From positions 62,001-126,000 of the forward strand of contig NZ_MIEQ01000018.1 of assembly GCF_001968815.1 (NCBI RefSeq): 64,000 nt of DNA. Reading direction: 5' to 3'. Positions 16,298 through 23,825 of this stretch are shown in pieces. Positions within the stretch are counted from its first letter, which is position 1, and every line of letters begins with the position of its first letter. The translations under genes were made by a program, and so were the position numbers. The notes below the pieces were generated by a model. It was not told the origin of the DNA and ran no database searches. It saw only the letters and a list, made by a program, of their open reading frames with translations. The stretch comes from Motiliproteus sp. MSK22-1. Its GTDB lineage: Bacteria > Pseudomonadota > Gammaproteobacteria > Pseudomonadales > Balneatricaceae.

Positions 16298-17992
16298 ATG
16301 GATGCACTAAAAACCAAGGGCTGTCTGCTGGCCCCTTCAACATTGATTTTTGACTGGCATGGCACACTGGTTGATACCCTGGATGCGATGTTTGAAGCGA
16401 TGGAGGAGATGCTGCCGCAGCTAGAGGATCTTGACCTTGTTAAACACTTGTTGCCGGAAGATCTCTGTCGCACCTCGGATGATGTAAAGCTGGTCAGGTA
16501 CATTCGTATTTTCCGGCGGCTCCATCCCAAAATACTTGCAGAAAGGCGAGTCTCCCGCACAGATATCTTTAACGCCATTTTTGGTGATGATGTCGAGGCT
16601 AAGCGGCTTGCCCATGAAGCATATAATCGCTGCTATCGTCATTATTTCGGTAAGGTTCGTCCTTATCAAGAGGGAGTGGGATGTTACCTTGAAACCTTTA
16701 AAAAACTGGGGTTAAAGCTAGGAATTGCTACCAATAGAAGCCGAGAGTTTCTTGATCATGAATTACAGGTGGTTGATGACGGAGAATGGGCTGGTTTGAT
16801 TGATACAACAGCTTGTGCAGATGGTGTTCCTCATTATAAGCCCCATCCTGACGTGATTCATGCCGCCTTGTCTGCTATTGATGTAAAGGCTGATGCTAAT
16901 TGCTGGTATGTGGGTGATAGCTATCAGGACATGGTTACAGCAAAGAATGCAGGTGTGTCGGGTATCTTTTATAACGGTGCGTCCTGGCCTGAAGAGTACC
17001 TTAACAGACTTTTTGCTAAAGACCCTGCATGTTTGCCCTATGCCTTTGTTAACAGTTTTGATGAGCTGGTTGATTTGCTTGAGCAGATGCAGCAGCAGGA
17101 CAGTCAGGTATTTTCGGCTAACTTAGCAGGTATCCGACCTTGGCATTCCCCTGGGCCGGAGGCTCCTGCTCCTCGTATTGAGCCGGACTGGCACCCGGCT
17201 ACGGCTCAATTACAAGCCCCTAAAGCCATATTGTTTGACTGGCATGCGACGCTTGTGGATACCCTGGATGCGATGTACCACGCGGTGGACGACATGTTGC
17301 CGGAGTTAAGAGATAAGGGACTGTTGGATCGAATGGTTGATCCTGGTTCCAGTAAATCGCTGGAAGATGCCCGCCTTGTTGAATATGTACAAAGTTATTG
17401 TCAGTTACACCCTAAAGTGAAAGTTGATCGTAAAATATCCCGAACCGATATTTTTGAAGTGCTTTTTGGGGAAGATCAGGAGGCTAAACAGCTGGCACAT
17501 AAGATATTTAATTCTCACTATCGTAATCACTATGGAACCGTGCTGCCCTTTGAGCCTCAGGTGAAAAAAATGCTGCAGGCGTTAAATGGGCTGGTGAAAG
17601 TTGGTGTGATTACTAACAGGGATCGTGAATTCTTTGAGCACGAGCTTGCAGCTGTGGATGGGACGGGTTGGGCTGAGCTTTTTTCCTGTAATATTTGTGG
17701 AGATGACACGCCTTTACGTAAACCTCATCCAGACCAACTAATATTGGCTGCCCAGCGACTGGGCATGCCTGTAAATGAAGCAATCTGGTACGTTGGGGAC
17801 AGCACTACAGATATCATTGCAGCTCAAAAAGCGGGCGTTACAGCGGTATTCTTTAATGGGGCTCAGTGGGACTTACCCTGGTTGGGAAAGATCTTTCCTG
17901 CAACAGAACGTCATCCTTATAAGCCTGATGTGGTGGTGAATGACTTTTCTGAGTTCTGGGCACTGGTACTGGCTTGCCAGGAAAAGCAGTGA
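16298..17992 (+). CDS. Tandem two-domain HAD-superfamily protein with D-W-H motif
   Basis: A 564-residue internal duplication of a complete HAD hydrolase domain: ~1-270 and ~305-560, joined by a Pro-rich linker. Each copy has motif I (FDWHGTLVDT, Asp19; FDWHATLVDT, Asp314), motif II (IATNRS; VITNRD), motif III Lys (HYKPHPD; LRKPHPD) and motif IV (YVGDSYQDM; YVGDSTTDI). In ordinary HAD phosphatases motif I is DxD; here the second Asp, the general acid/base, is His in both copies. The cap domains share LHPK, SRTDIF and FG-D-D/E-EAK-LAH segments. Substrate is unknown; the nearest class is phosphoglycolate phosphatase-like. ATG 16298 was chosen; TTG 16289 and GTG 16292 are in-frame alternatives. 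Confidence 0.85.
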   Translation: MDALKTKGCLLAPSTLIFDWHGTLVDTLDAMFEAMEEMLPQLEDLDLVKHLLPEDLCRTSDDVKLVRYIRIFRRLHPKILAERRVSRTDIFNAIFGDDVEAKRLAHEAYNRCYRHYFGKVRPYQEGVGCYLETFKKLGLKLGIATNRSREFLDHELQVVDDGEWAGLIDTTACADGVPHYKPHPDVIHAALSAIDVKADANCWYVGDSYQDMVTAKNAGVSGIFYNGASWPEEYLNRLFAKDPACLPYAFVNSFDELVDLLEQMQQQDSQVFSANLAGIRPWHSPGPEAPAPRIEPDWHPATAQLQAPKAILFDWHATLVDTLDAMYHAVDDMLPELRDKGLLDRMVDPGSSKSLEDARLVEYVQSYCQLHPKVKVDRKISRTDIFEVLFGEDQEAKQLAHKIFNSHYRNHYGTVLPFEPQVKKMLQALNGLVKVGVITNRDREFFEHELAAVDGTGWAELFSCNICGDDTPLRKPHPDQLILAAQRLGMPVNEAIWYVGDSTTDIIAAQKAGVTAVFFNGAQWDLPWLGKIFPATERHPYKPDVVVNDFSEFWALVLACQEKQ

Positions 17993-18268
17993 TTAGAAAG
18001 TAAGACTATGGCTTTTGCTCGCGACGAAGTTTTCAAGCTTGTAATCCTGGCTCCATCAAAATGACAACGTTGATCAATATGATATGACCTAATGATGAGA
18101 TTCAGTCTGCTCATGTAGTCATTGTTGTCATTTGGCTCGGCTTATTCAGCTATTCAGGTCTATCTTTCATAGGTAGCACCATACTTGTTAGCTAAGGAGC
18201 CTTTGAATAAATCCACAGAGGACGCAATGGACTTATTCATAGCTTCCCAAATAAAGCGATGAACTCTT

Positions 18269-20536
18269 GTGTTAAAGAATTTTCTCGGTCTATGGCTTTT
18301 GTTGACTGCTTTTCTGCTGCCATATTCAGCATGCTCCAAGCCGGTTGATGTGATTGAAAAAGTATCACTACAGTTGTTATGGAAAAACCAGTTTCAGTTT
18401 GCTGGTTATTATGTAGCCAAGGAGAAGGGTTATTATGCTGAAGAGGGTCTTGAAGTTGAGATCCGAGAAATGCCCAGTGAACTGGATTTAGTTAAATCTG
18501 TTCTAAGCGAGGATTCTACCTTTGCCATTGGTCGTTCTTCGATCCTTATTGATAAGGCGAAGGGAGCCAGAATTGTTGCCTTAATGGCGGCATTTCAACA
18601 GTCTCCTCTAATGTTGATTACCAAACAATCTGACCAGATAAGAGAGGCAAAAGATTTGTTTGGTCAGCGGGTAATGATAACGCCGGATGCTAAAAATGTG
18701 GCAGAGGTTTTAGCCATGTTGCTGAAAAGTGGTATCAGCGCTGATGACTATATTCGCCAGCCTCATAGCTTCAACCTGACTGATTTGATTGAGGATAAAA
18801 CCGATGCTTATGCAGGGTATTTGTCGAATGAACCCTTTCAATTGGAAAAATTGGGTATTCCTTACCGGATTATTCATCCCCGTGATTATGGCTTTGATAT
18901 GTATTCAGACATCTTATTTACTTCGGAGGAATATGTTCAGAAGAATCCGGTAAAGACAATGATATTTGTTGAAGCTTCCCGTCGCGGTTGGGAGTATGCG
19001 TTTGCGCATATTGAAGAAACGGCCCGAATGATACATGAAAACTATAATAGTCAGTCACGAAGCGTTGATGCATTAGTGTATGAGGGGAAGGCCCTTAAGG
19101 AGCTGGCCTATGCAGAGGGCGTAGAATTCGGTGATATCTCACTCGATCGTTTTCAAGAGATGGCCCAGATTTATCGTGTAACAGGCGTGTTGGATCGTGA
19201 CTACGATATTGATAACCTGGTTTACCAGCCATTAGAACACGCGCCCGAGCTGGGATTATCCAGAGAAGAAAAGCGTTTTTTACAGAGAAATCGAAGATTT
19301 CATTTGTGTGTGAACCCTGACTGGATGCCGTATGAAGGAGTCGTGGAAGGTAAGCATCAGGGCGTGGTGGCAGGTTATATGGACTTGTTGTCAAAAAAAC
19401 TGGGGGTGACATTTTCATTTGGATCGTTCGAGAACTGGGCACAAAGTCTGGCGACGGCACAGAGAGGTGGCTGTGACCTGGTAGCTGGAGCCATGCAAAC
19501 ACCCGGGCGGTCCAAGAACCTCTTGTTTACAAATCCTTATTTCAGTATGCCTGTGGCCGTGGCTGTGCGTGAATCTAATAGCGATTCTGTCGTAGAGGGC
19601 CCTCTGGCTATTCTCAAAGGAAGCGCTTTTGAAGAGATTCTCAGAGGGCGTTATTCAGAGACCAAGCTAGTACCGGTGGTTACGGCTGAAGAAGGATTGA
19701 ATCTTGTTGAAGAGGGGGCTGCCAAGGGATTTGTTAGCGCTGCTGGCCATATTAATGCGGAATTGCAAATTTCCCAGCGCAGTGGATTTCTGATTACTAG
19801 TCCGATTAATGACAATTGGGATTTCAGTCTTGCCGTGTATAAAAACCCGAGATTGGTAGACATCCTTAACCACGCTATCAATAGCATCTCAGCCTCAGAG
19901 CATCAGGCAATCCGATCCCGTTGGTTACCTGTTCAATACGATCACCGTTTTGACTACCAGCTATTCTGGAAGATCAGCGCAGGGGTGATGTTATTGTTAC
20001 TGTTTCTGGCGTATCGGTACAAAGTTATCTCCGATTACAATCGAAAACTGGAGATATTGGCCAATTCTGATCAGCTGACGGGAATTGATAACCGGTATGC
20101 CCTTGTCTCCAAGTTGGAAGATCAAATAAAAATAGCCAGTCGATATCATCGTAGCCTTTCTCTGATATTTTTCGATATTGATGACTTCAAACAGGTTAAT
20201 GATCAGTACGGTCATAATGTTGGGGATCATATTCTTCAGGAATTGGCCAGGGTTATAAGCGCCAATCTTCGTGATGCTGATTTTTTTGGTCGCTGGGGCG
20301 GAGAAGAGTTTTTAATATTGTTGCCGGAGCTTGACCTGAACAGTGCCGAAGCTGGTGCAGAGAAACTGCGTGAGGTTGTTTCCAGCGCTCACTTCTCCCA
20401 TCAACAGCCTCTCAGTTGTAGCTTCGGTGTTGTCGAGTATAGACCTGAAGAGAAAGCACAGACGTTTGTTGCCCGGGCAGATAAAATGCTTTATCGCGCG
20501 AAAGGAGCCGGTAAAAACTGTGTCTGTTCTAGCTAA
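18269..20536 (+). CDS. Sensor diguanylate cyclase with NMT1-like and SBP3 periplasmic domains
   Basis: A 755-residue inner-membrane enzyme. After a signal/anchor segment (1-22) come an NMT1/THI5-like ligand-binding domain (~30-250, opening with VSLQLLWKNQFQFAGYYVAK), a second solute-binding domain of family 3 (~325-555, FHLCVNPDWMPYEG), a transmembrane helix (~568-588) and a GGDEF domain. The active site GGEEF is at ~676, with I-site RDAD five residues before it. The two periplasmic domains suggest that binding of small molecules (pyrimidine/thiamine-like, amino acid-like) sets c-di-GMP output. The GTG start has no strong ribosome site and is the first start that keeps the signal segment intact. 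It precedes the tRNA-Phe repeat region. Confidence 0.9.
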   Translation: MLKNFLGLWLLLTAFLLPYSACSKPVDVIEKVSLQLLWKNQFQFAGYYVAKEKGYYAEEGLEVEIREMPSELDLVKSVLSEDSTFAIGRSSILIDKAKGARIVALMAAFQQSPLMLITKQSDQIREAKDLFGQRVMITPDAKNVAEVLAMLLKSGISADDYIRQPHSFNLTDLIEDKTDAYAGYLSNEPFQLEKLGIPYRIIHPRDYGFDMYSDILFTSEEYVQKNPVKTMIFVEASRRGWEYAFAHIEETARMIHENYNSQSRSVDALVYEGKALKELAYAEGVEFGDISLDRFQEMAQIYRVTGVLDRDYDIDNLVYQPLEHAPELGLSREEKRFLQRNRRFHLCVNPDWMPYEGVVEGKHQGVVAGYMDLLSKKLGVTFSFGSFENWAQSLATAQRGGCDLVAGAMQTPGRSKNLLFTNPYFSMPVAVAVRESNSDSVVEGPLAILKGSAFEEILRGRYSETKLVPVVTAEEGLNLVEEGAAKGFVSAAGHINAELQISQRSGFLITSPINDNWDFSLAVYKNPRLVDILNHAINSISASEHQAIRSRWLPVQYDHRFDYQLFWKISAGVMLLLLFLAYRYKVISDYNRKLEILANSDQLTGIDNRYALVSKLEDQIKIASRYHRSLSLIFFDIDDFKQVNDQYGHNVGDHILQELARVISANLRDADFFGRWGGEEFLILLPELDLNSAEAGAEKLREVVSSAHFSHQQPLSCSFGVVEYRPEEKAQTFVARADKMLYRAKGAGKNCVCSS

Positions 20537-20665
20537 GATCAAGACTGGCGGAACTGTGTTTGATCACCTGAAAAACACAATGCTATATCCATATATAGAA
20601 TATATGAATAAACAAGATGCTAATAATGGCCACAACCAGTCTAAGTCTTGGAGAGCATTGGAAAA

Positions 20666-20901
20666 TTTTAATCACCAGAAACAACAAAGCCCTGCATTCG
20701 ACTGCAAGGCTGTAAAGTACTGGTGCCCGGAGGCCCTGAATTGTAACGAGCCGAGCCACCGACATGAGAATTTTTAATCACCAGAAACAACAAAGCCCTG
20801 CATTTGACTGCAAGGCTAGCCCTGCATTTGACTGCAAGGCTGTAAAGTACTGGTGCCCGGAGGCCCTGAATTGTAAAGAGCCGAGCCACCGACATGAGAA
20901 T
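20666..20901 (-). repeat. Tandem repeat: tRNA-Phe 3' fragment plus terminator, two extra copies
   Basis: Two repeat units start with TTTTAATCACCAGAAACAAC at 20666 and 20772; a third instance starts at 20902 next to the intact tRNA. The periods are 106 and 130 bases, the second being longer because a 24-base hairpin (20794-20817) is itself duplicated (20818-20841). Read on the minus strand, each extra unit is a partial tRNA-Phe 3' end followed by its terminator. Units are near identical except for isolated substitutions. Confidence 0.88.
20721..20774 (-). pseudogene. tRNA-Phe 3'-end fragment (distal copy)
   Basis: The minus strand ends in GCCTCCGGGCACCA, the same 14 bases as the true tRNA-Phe 3' end, and contains TGTCGGTGG from its variable/T-stem region. 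Between them, about 21 unrelated bases replace the 9-base T-loop segment, and the 5' half of the tRNA is missing. It cannot fold as a tRNA. Confidence 0.75.
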
Positions 20902-20904
20902 TTT
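20851..20904 (-). pseudogene. tRNA-Phe 3'-end fragment (proximal copy)
   Basis: It has the same structure as the distal fragment, with one substitution visible in the replaced segment (AAAGAG against AACGAG on the plus strand). The 14-base tRNA 3' terminus and encoded CCA are intact, but the D arm and anticodon arm are absent. Confidence 0.75.
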
Positions 20905-20912
20905 TAATCACC

Positions 20913-20947
20913 AGAAACAACAAAGCCCTGCATTCGACTGCAAGGCT
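20913..20947 (-). terminator. Intrinsic terminator of tRNA-Phe
   Basis: On the minus strand AGCCTTGCA and TGCAGGGCT form a 9-bp stem with a 6-base loop and are followed by TTTGTTGTTT. The same hairpin recurs at 20794-20841 (twice) and 20688-20711, so transcripts leaving tRNA-Phe meet up to four copies. Confidence 0.8.
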
Positions 20948-20956
20948 TTAAGATAC

Positions 20957-21032
20957 TGGTGCCCGGAGGCGGAATCGAACCACCGACACGAGGATTTTCA
21001 ATCCTCTGCTCTACCGACTGAGCTATCCGGGC
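20957..21032 (-). tRNA. tRNA-Phe(GAA)
   Basis: A complete 76-base tRNA on the minus strand: acceptor GCCCGGA/TCCGGGC, D arm AGCTCAGTCGGTAGAGC, anticodon loop TTGAAAA (anticodon GAA), T-arm loop GTTCGATTC, and encoded CCA at 20957-20959. It differs from E. coli tRNA-Phe only in stem-compensated positions. Its 3' end is duplicated downstream. Confidence 0.97.
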
Positions 21033-21219
21033 AACGGGGCCGTATTAAACACGGCTGTTAGAAATTAGTCAACAGTAAATTATATTATTCCTTAGCAGTA
21101 AAATTGCCTTGTAAGCCATGCTGTTAGCGGTTTATGTGGTATAAATGGGAGGTCTGTGATAATAAAGAAAGCTAGTTAAAAGTGGATACATCATTGAAAG
21201 GAGAAGCCCTCTGTTCCAC

Positions 21220-22140
21220 TTGTTAAAAAAAGGACATCGAGCAAAGGGCCGTGTTGGGCTCCATATGACGGCTGGAGGAATTGCTGTCGCTCATTATGAT
21301 TCAGCGTCCGGTAATGACCTTAATCAGTGCCAGTGGATTGCTGACGTTGACCTCAATCGTCCTGAACAATTAAAGCAGCGGATTGATGAATGGAAGCTTA
21401 CCGGTTGTGAAACGAGTTTTGTCCTCTCTCCCAAAGACTATCAACTGATATTGGTTGAGGCTCCCTCTGTTGAAGCATCCGAGCTTAAGGAGGCTATTCG
21501 CTGGCGGGTTAAAGACTTGGTTTCTTACGATATCACAGCAGCAGTTATCGACTATTTCCCTCTTCCTGAAGATGCCTACCGTGGACGTAGCAATATGATC
21601 TATGCGGTGGTCATGCCCGAATCTCTGGGTAGCCAAATAGAAGGCTTTGTTAATACCGCGGGGTTAGTACTTGATACCATTGATATCCCTGAATTAGCGT
21701 TGATGAATCTCTCTGAGCTTTATGATGCTGATTCGCCATTGTCGCGAGCTTGCCTGTGCTTGCAGGAGCCTACCAGTTACATTGACCTGATTACCGAAAA
21801 GTCTTTGTATTTGACTCGGCAGGTTGATATACCCTCGGGGCTGTTGGAGGCAGGAGAAGAGCAGGTCGCTGAATTGGCGGGCGGCACGATTTTGGATATC
21901 CAGCGCTCATTGGATTATTACGAGAGTCAGATAGGTAAACCTCCTTGCATTAAGTTGTTGATCTGTCCTTTGCAGGCAGGTGAAACGCCATTGTTATCCC
22001 AGTTTCGCCACAATCTTGGAGTGGAGGTCGAACAACTGGATCTTGGTGAGTTGCTTCACTGCCGAGAGCCGTTGTCTCCAGAACAACAGTTCCTCACCGT
22101 CGTGGCGGTAGCCGGGGCACTGCGGAGAAAAATCAATTGA
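21220..22140 (+). CDS. mshI: MSHA biogenesis protein MshI (PilM-like)
   Basis: A 306-residue actin-like PilM-type protein, the cytoplasmic part of the pilus alignment complex. The N-terminal GRVGLHMTAGGIAVAHYD segment is the PilM/MshI opening, and the central EAPSVEASELKEAIRWRVKDL matches the family. In Vibrio, MshI carries both PilM- and PilN-like parts; here the PilN part is a separate next gene. The first usual start codon is TTG 21220, but AAAGGAGA (21197-21204) is 15 bases upstream; it is better placed for an in-frame CTG at 21211. It is the first gene of the locus, with its stop overlapping the next start (TGATG). Confidence 0.9.
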   Translation: MLKKGHRAKGRVGLHMTAGGIAVAHYDSASGNDLNQCQWIADVDLNRPEQLKQRIDEWKLTGCETSFVLSPKDYQLILVEAPSVEASELKEAIRWRVKDLVSYDITAAVIDYFPLPEDAYRGRSNMIYAVVMPESLGSQIEGFVNTAGLVLDTIDIPELALMNLSELYDADSPLSRACLCLQEPTSYIDLITEKSLYLTRQVDIPSGLLEAGEEQVAELAGGTILDIQRSLDYYESQIGKPPCIKLLICPLQAGETPLLSQFRHNLGVEVEQLDLGELLHCREPLSPEQQFLTVVAVAGALRRKIN

Positions 22141-22742
22141 TGAAGCAGCAGATTAATCTGTATGTAAGAAAGGAAAAGGTTAAGGTTCCTTTTTCTGCTG
22201 CCTCCTGTTTGTTAATTGTATGTATCTCGGCTGCTGTGCTAATTGCTGTATTTGCTTACAACTGGCAAGGCGTCGATCGTCTTAACGCTGAATTAAGTGC
22301 CTTGAAAGAGGAGCAAAGCCGGCTCCAGCAAGCTTTTGATCGAGCGCGGAATCAGCAGGTCATTATTGAGGAATCGCCAAGGCTTAAGGCTGAATTGCGT
22401 TCTCGAGACCTGGAGATTAAAGCGAAGCAACGCTATGAGAGTCTATTAGGCCAGCTACAGCCGGGGAAGGGTATTCGGTTTTCATCGATGTTATCCGGAT
22501 TATCCACTCAGGCGGTTGATGGAATCTGGTTGAAACGAATCAAGGCCACCGAGGCAGGCCGTGTACTTAATCTGGAAGGGGAAACGCTTATTCCCGAGCT
22601 TGTTCCTCACTATCTCAAGCGTCTGGGCAAGAGTGAACCGGTTTATTTCCAGGCACGATTTGATCAGTTGAAGTTAATAGGATCTGAACAGGGGCTTAGC
22701 TTTACGGTCGCTGCAACACTCCGGTCAGGAGATGATAATTGA
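22140..22742 (+). CDS. PilN-like MSHA biogenesis protein (MshI C-terminal equivalent)
   Basis: A 200-residue bitopic inner-membrane protein starting MKQQINLYVRKEK, the typical PilN opening (x-INLLP-like), with one transmembrane helix at ~20-42, a coiled coil at ~50-90 (LNAELSALKEEQSRLQQAF) and a periplasmic ferredoxin-like fold containing GIRFSSMLSGLSTQ. PilN links cytoplasmic PilM to periplasmic PilO in type IV pili. The ATG at 22140 overlaps the mshI stop; the start of the next gene lies at its stop in the same way. Some genomes annotate this as a second mshI. Confidence 0.85.
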   Translation: MKQQINLYVRKEKVKVPFSAASCLLIVCISAAVLIAVFAYNWQGVDRLNAELSALKEEQSRLQQAFDRARNQQVIIEESPRLKAELRSRDLEIKAKQRYESLLGQLQPGKGIRFSSMLSGLSTQAVDGIWLKRIKATEAGRVLNLEGETLIPELVPHYLKRLGKSEPVYFQARFDQLKLIGSEQGLSFTVAATLRSGDDN

Positions 22743-23419
22743 TGAAGCAAATCAAGGCGTCCGTCGCTAAATTTGATGCGCTTTCGGTACGGGAGAGAGT
22801 GTTGATTTTGGTGACGGTAGTAGTGGCTATCCTATTGCCGGTATTTATCTATCTGATTGAGCCAACTCAGAAAAAGCAGATTGTTCTGACCACTCAGGTT
22901 GCTAAGTTAAAAGCAGCCAATGCCAATAAAGCCCTGGATATTCAAACGTTATCAATGGCAAAGACAACGGATCCTAACGAGGCGATAAGAACACAGCTTA
23001 AACTGCGTGAACAACAATTAGCAGCTTTAAATGAAACGCTGAAGAAGCGATCCGGCCGTTTGGTTTCCGCATCAGAGATGCTAACTCAGCTTGAGCAGGT
23101 TCTGTCAGACTATCGGGGGTTGAGGTTGGTAGCAGTAGATAAAGCAGAGCCTCAGCGATTTATGATTGACTCCGACTCAAAAGACCAGGAGCAGGGCGCT
23201 GACATGGTTAGCATCGAAACAGGACTTTATCGGCATGATATGAAACTGGTGGTGGAAGGAGGTTTTTTTGATGTGCTCAGTTACCTTCAGGCTTTGGAGC
23301 AATTGCCACAAGGATTTTTTTGGGATTCCATTGATTATCAGGTTGAAGAATATCCGAAAGCTCAGGTCAGTTTGAAGGTTCATACGTTGAGCACCGAACA
23401 AGGGTGGTTAGGTGTATAG
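22742..23419 (+). CDS. mshJ: MSHA biogenesis protein MshJ (PilO-like)
   Basis: A 225-residue bitopic protein: a short cytoplasmic start containing LSVRERVLILVTVVV, a transmembrane helix at ~19-39, a coiled coil of ~80 residues, and a C-terminal periplasmic domain (VEGGFFDVLSYLQALEQL) typical of PilO/GspM proteins. It should pair with the PilN-like product in the inner-membrane alignment complex. ATG 22742 overlaps the previous stop; the TTG three bases earlier is an alternative. It ends 8 bases inside mshK. Confidence 0.87.
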   Translation: MKQIKASVAKFDALSVRERVLILVTVVVAILLPVFIYLIEPTQKKQIVLTTQVAKLKAANANKALDIQTLSMAKTTDPNEAIRTQLKLREQQLAALNETLKKRSGRLVSASEMLTQLEQVLSDYRGLRLVAVDKAEPQRFMIDSDSKDQEQGADMVSIETGLYRHDMKLVVEGGFFDVLSYLQALEQLPQGFFWDSIDYQVEEYPKAQVSLKVHTLSTEQGWLGV

Positions 23420-23825
23420 GCTTGGAAGGTATTGTTGCGCTGTAGTCCAATCGAGGATCACAGTTCGAGGGGTTAGCGGGTATACTTGTTTTTTTGCGGC
23501 CTCACTGTGTATGACAACAGCAGTGTTTGCTGCAAAAGACCCCACTCGGCCACCGGATCATCGAGTCACTGTTCCTAATAAGGTGCAGGCAGTTAACAGC
23601 TTTCATGTTGAGTCCATTATTTCTGGTGGTGGCAGAAAAATTGCTGTAATCAACGGTCAGCAGGTTTTTGAAGGGGGAAGTGTTAGTGGTGCCCGGGTGG
23701 TTAAGATAGAGCGGGATGCGGTGACATTAAGCTGGCCGGATCTGCAAACGCAAACGACGCTAAAAAAGCGCATATCGATTAACCAATCGTTAACTAAGAA
23801 GTGGCTCAAGCGGGACAGAAATTAG
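23412..23825 (+). CDS. mshK: MSHA biogenesis protein MshK (PilP-like)
   Basis: A 137-residue periplasmic protein. Hydrophobic residues ~24-41 (CFFAASLCMTTAVFAA) look like a signal peptide with an unusually long Arg-containing leader. The mature part opens AKDPTRPPD, which is the MshK/GspC-type hallmark, followed by a small HR-type beta domain (SIISGGGRKIAVINGQQV). It should connect the inner-membrane complex to the MshL secretin, as PilP does. GTG 23412 overlaps mshJ by 8 bases, and the stop abuts the mshL ATG directly (TAGATG). Confidence 0.87.
   Translation: MYRLGRYCCAVVQSRITVRGVSGYTCFFAASLCMTTAVFAAKDPTRPPDHRVTVPNKVQAVNSFHVESIISGGGRKIAVINGQQVFEGGSVSGARVVKIERDAVTLSWPDLQTQTTLKKRISINQSLTKKWLKRDRN

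Larger units (their letters stand above)
20537..20956. other. Intergenic region filled by tRNA-Phe-derived tandem repeats
   Basis: No credible gene. From ~20666 to 20950 the stretch consists of tandem copies of the tRNA-Phe terminator and of partial 3' ends of tRNA-Phe, listed separately. 20537-20665 shows no feature I can name. Confidence 0.7.

Noticed and set aside
20343..20777. 144-codon plus-strand frame
   Set aside because: Overlaps the GGDEF coding end in another frame and runs into the tRNA repeats.
20583..20895. Two similar small minus-strand frames starting MSVARL
   Set aside because: They are made by the tRNA-Phe tandem repeats; their similarity reflects the repeats and not protein conservation.
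20666..20901. Tandem repeats as a possible CRISPR array
   Set aside because: Units of 106 and 130 bases with no unique spacers, and derived from tRNA-Phe.
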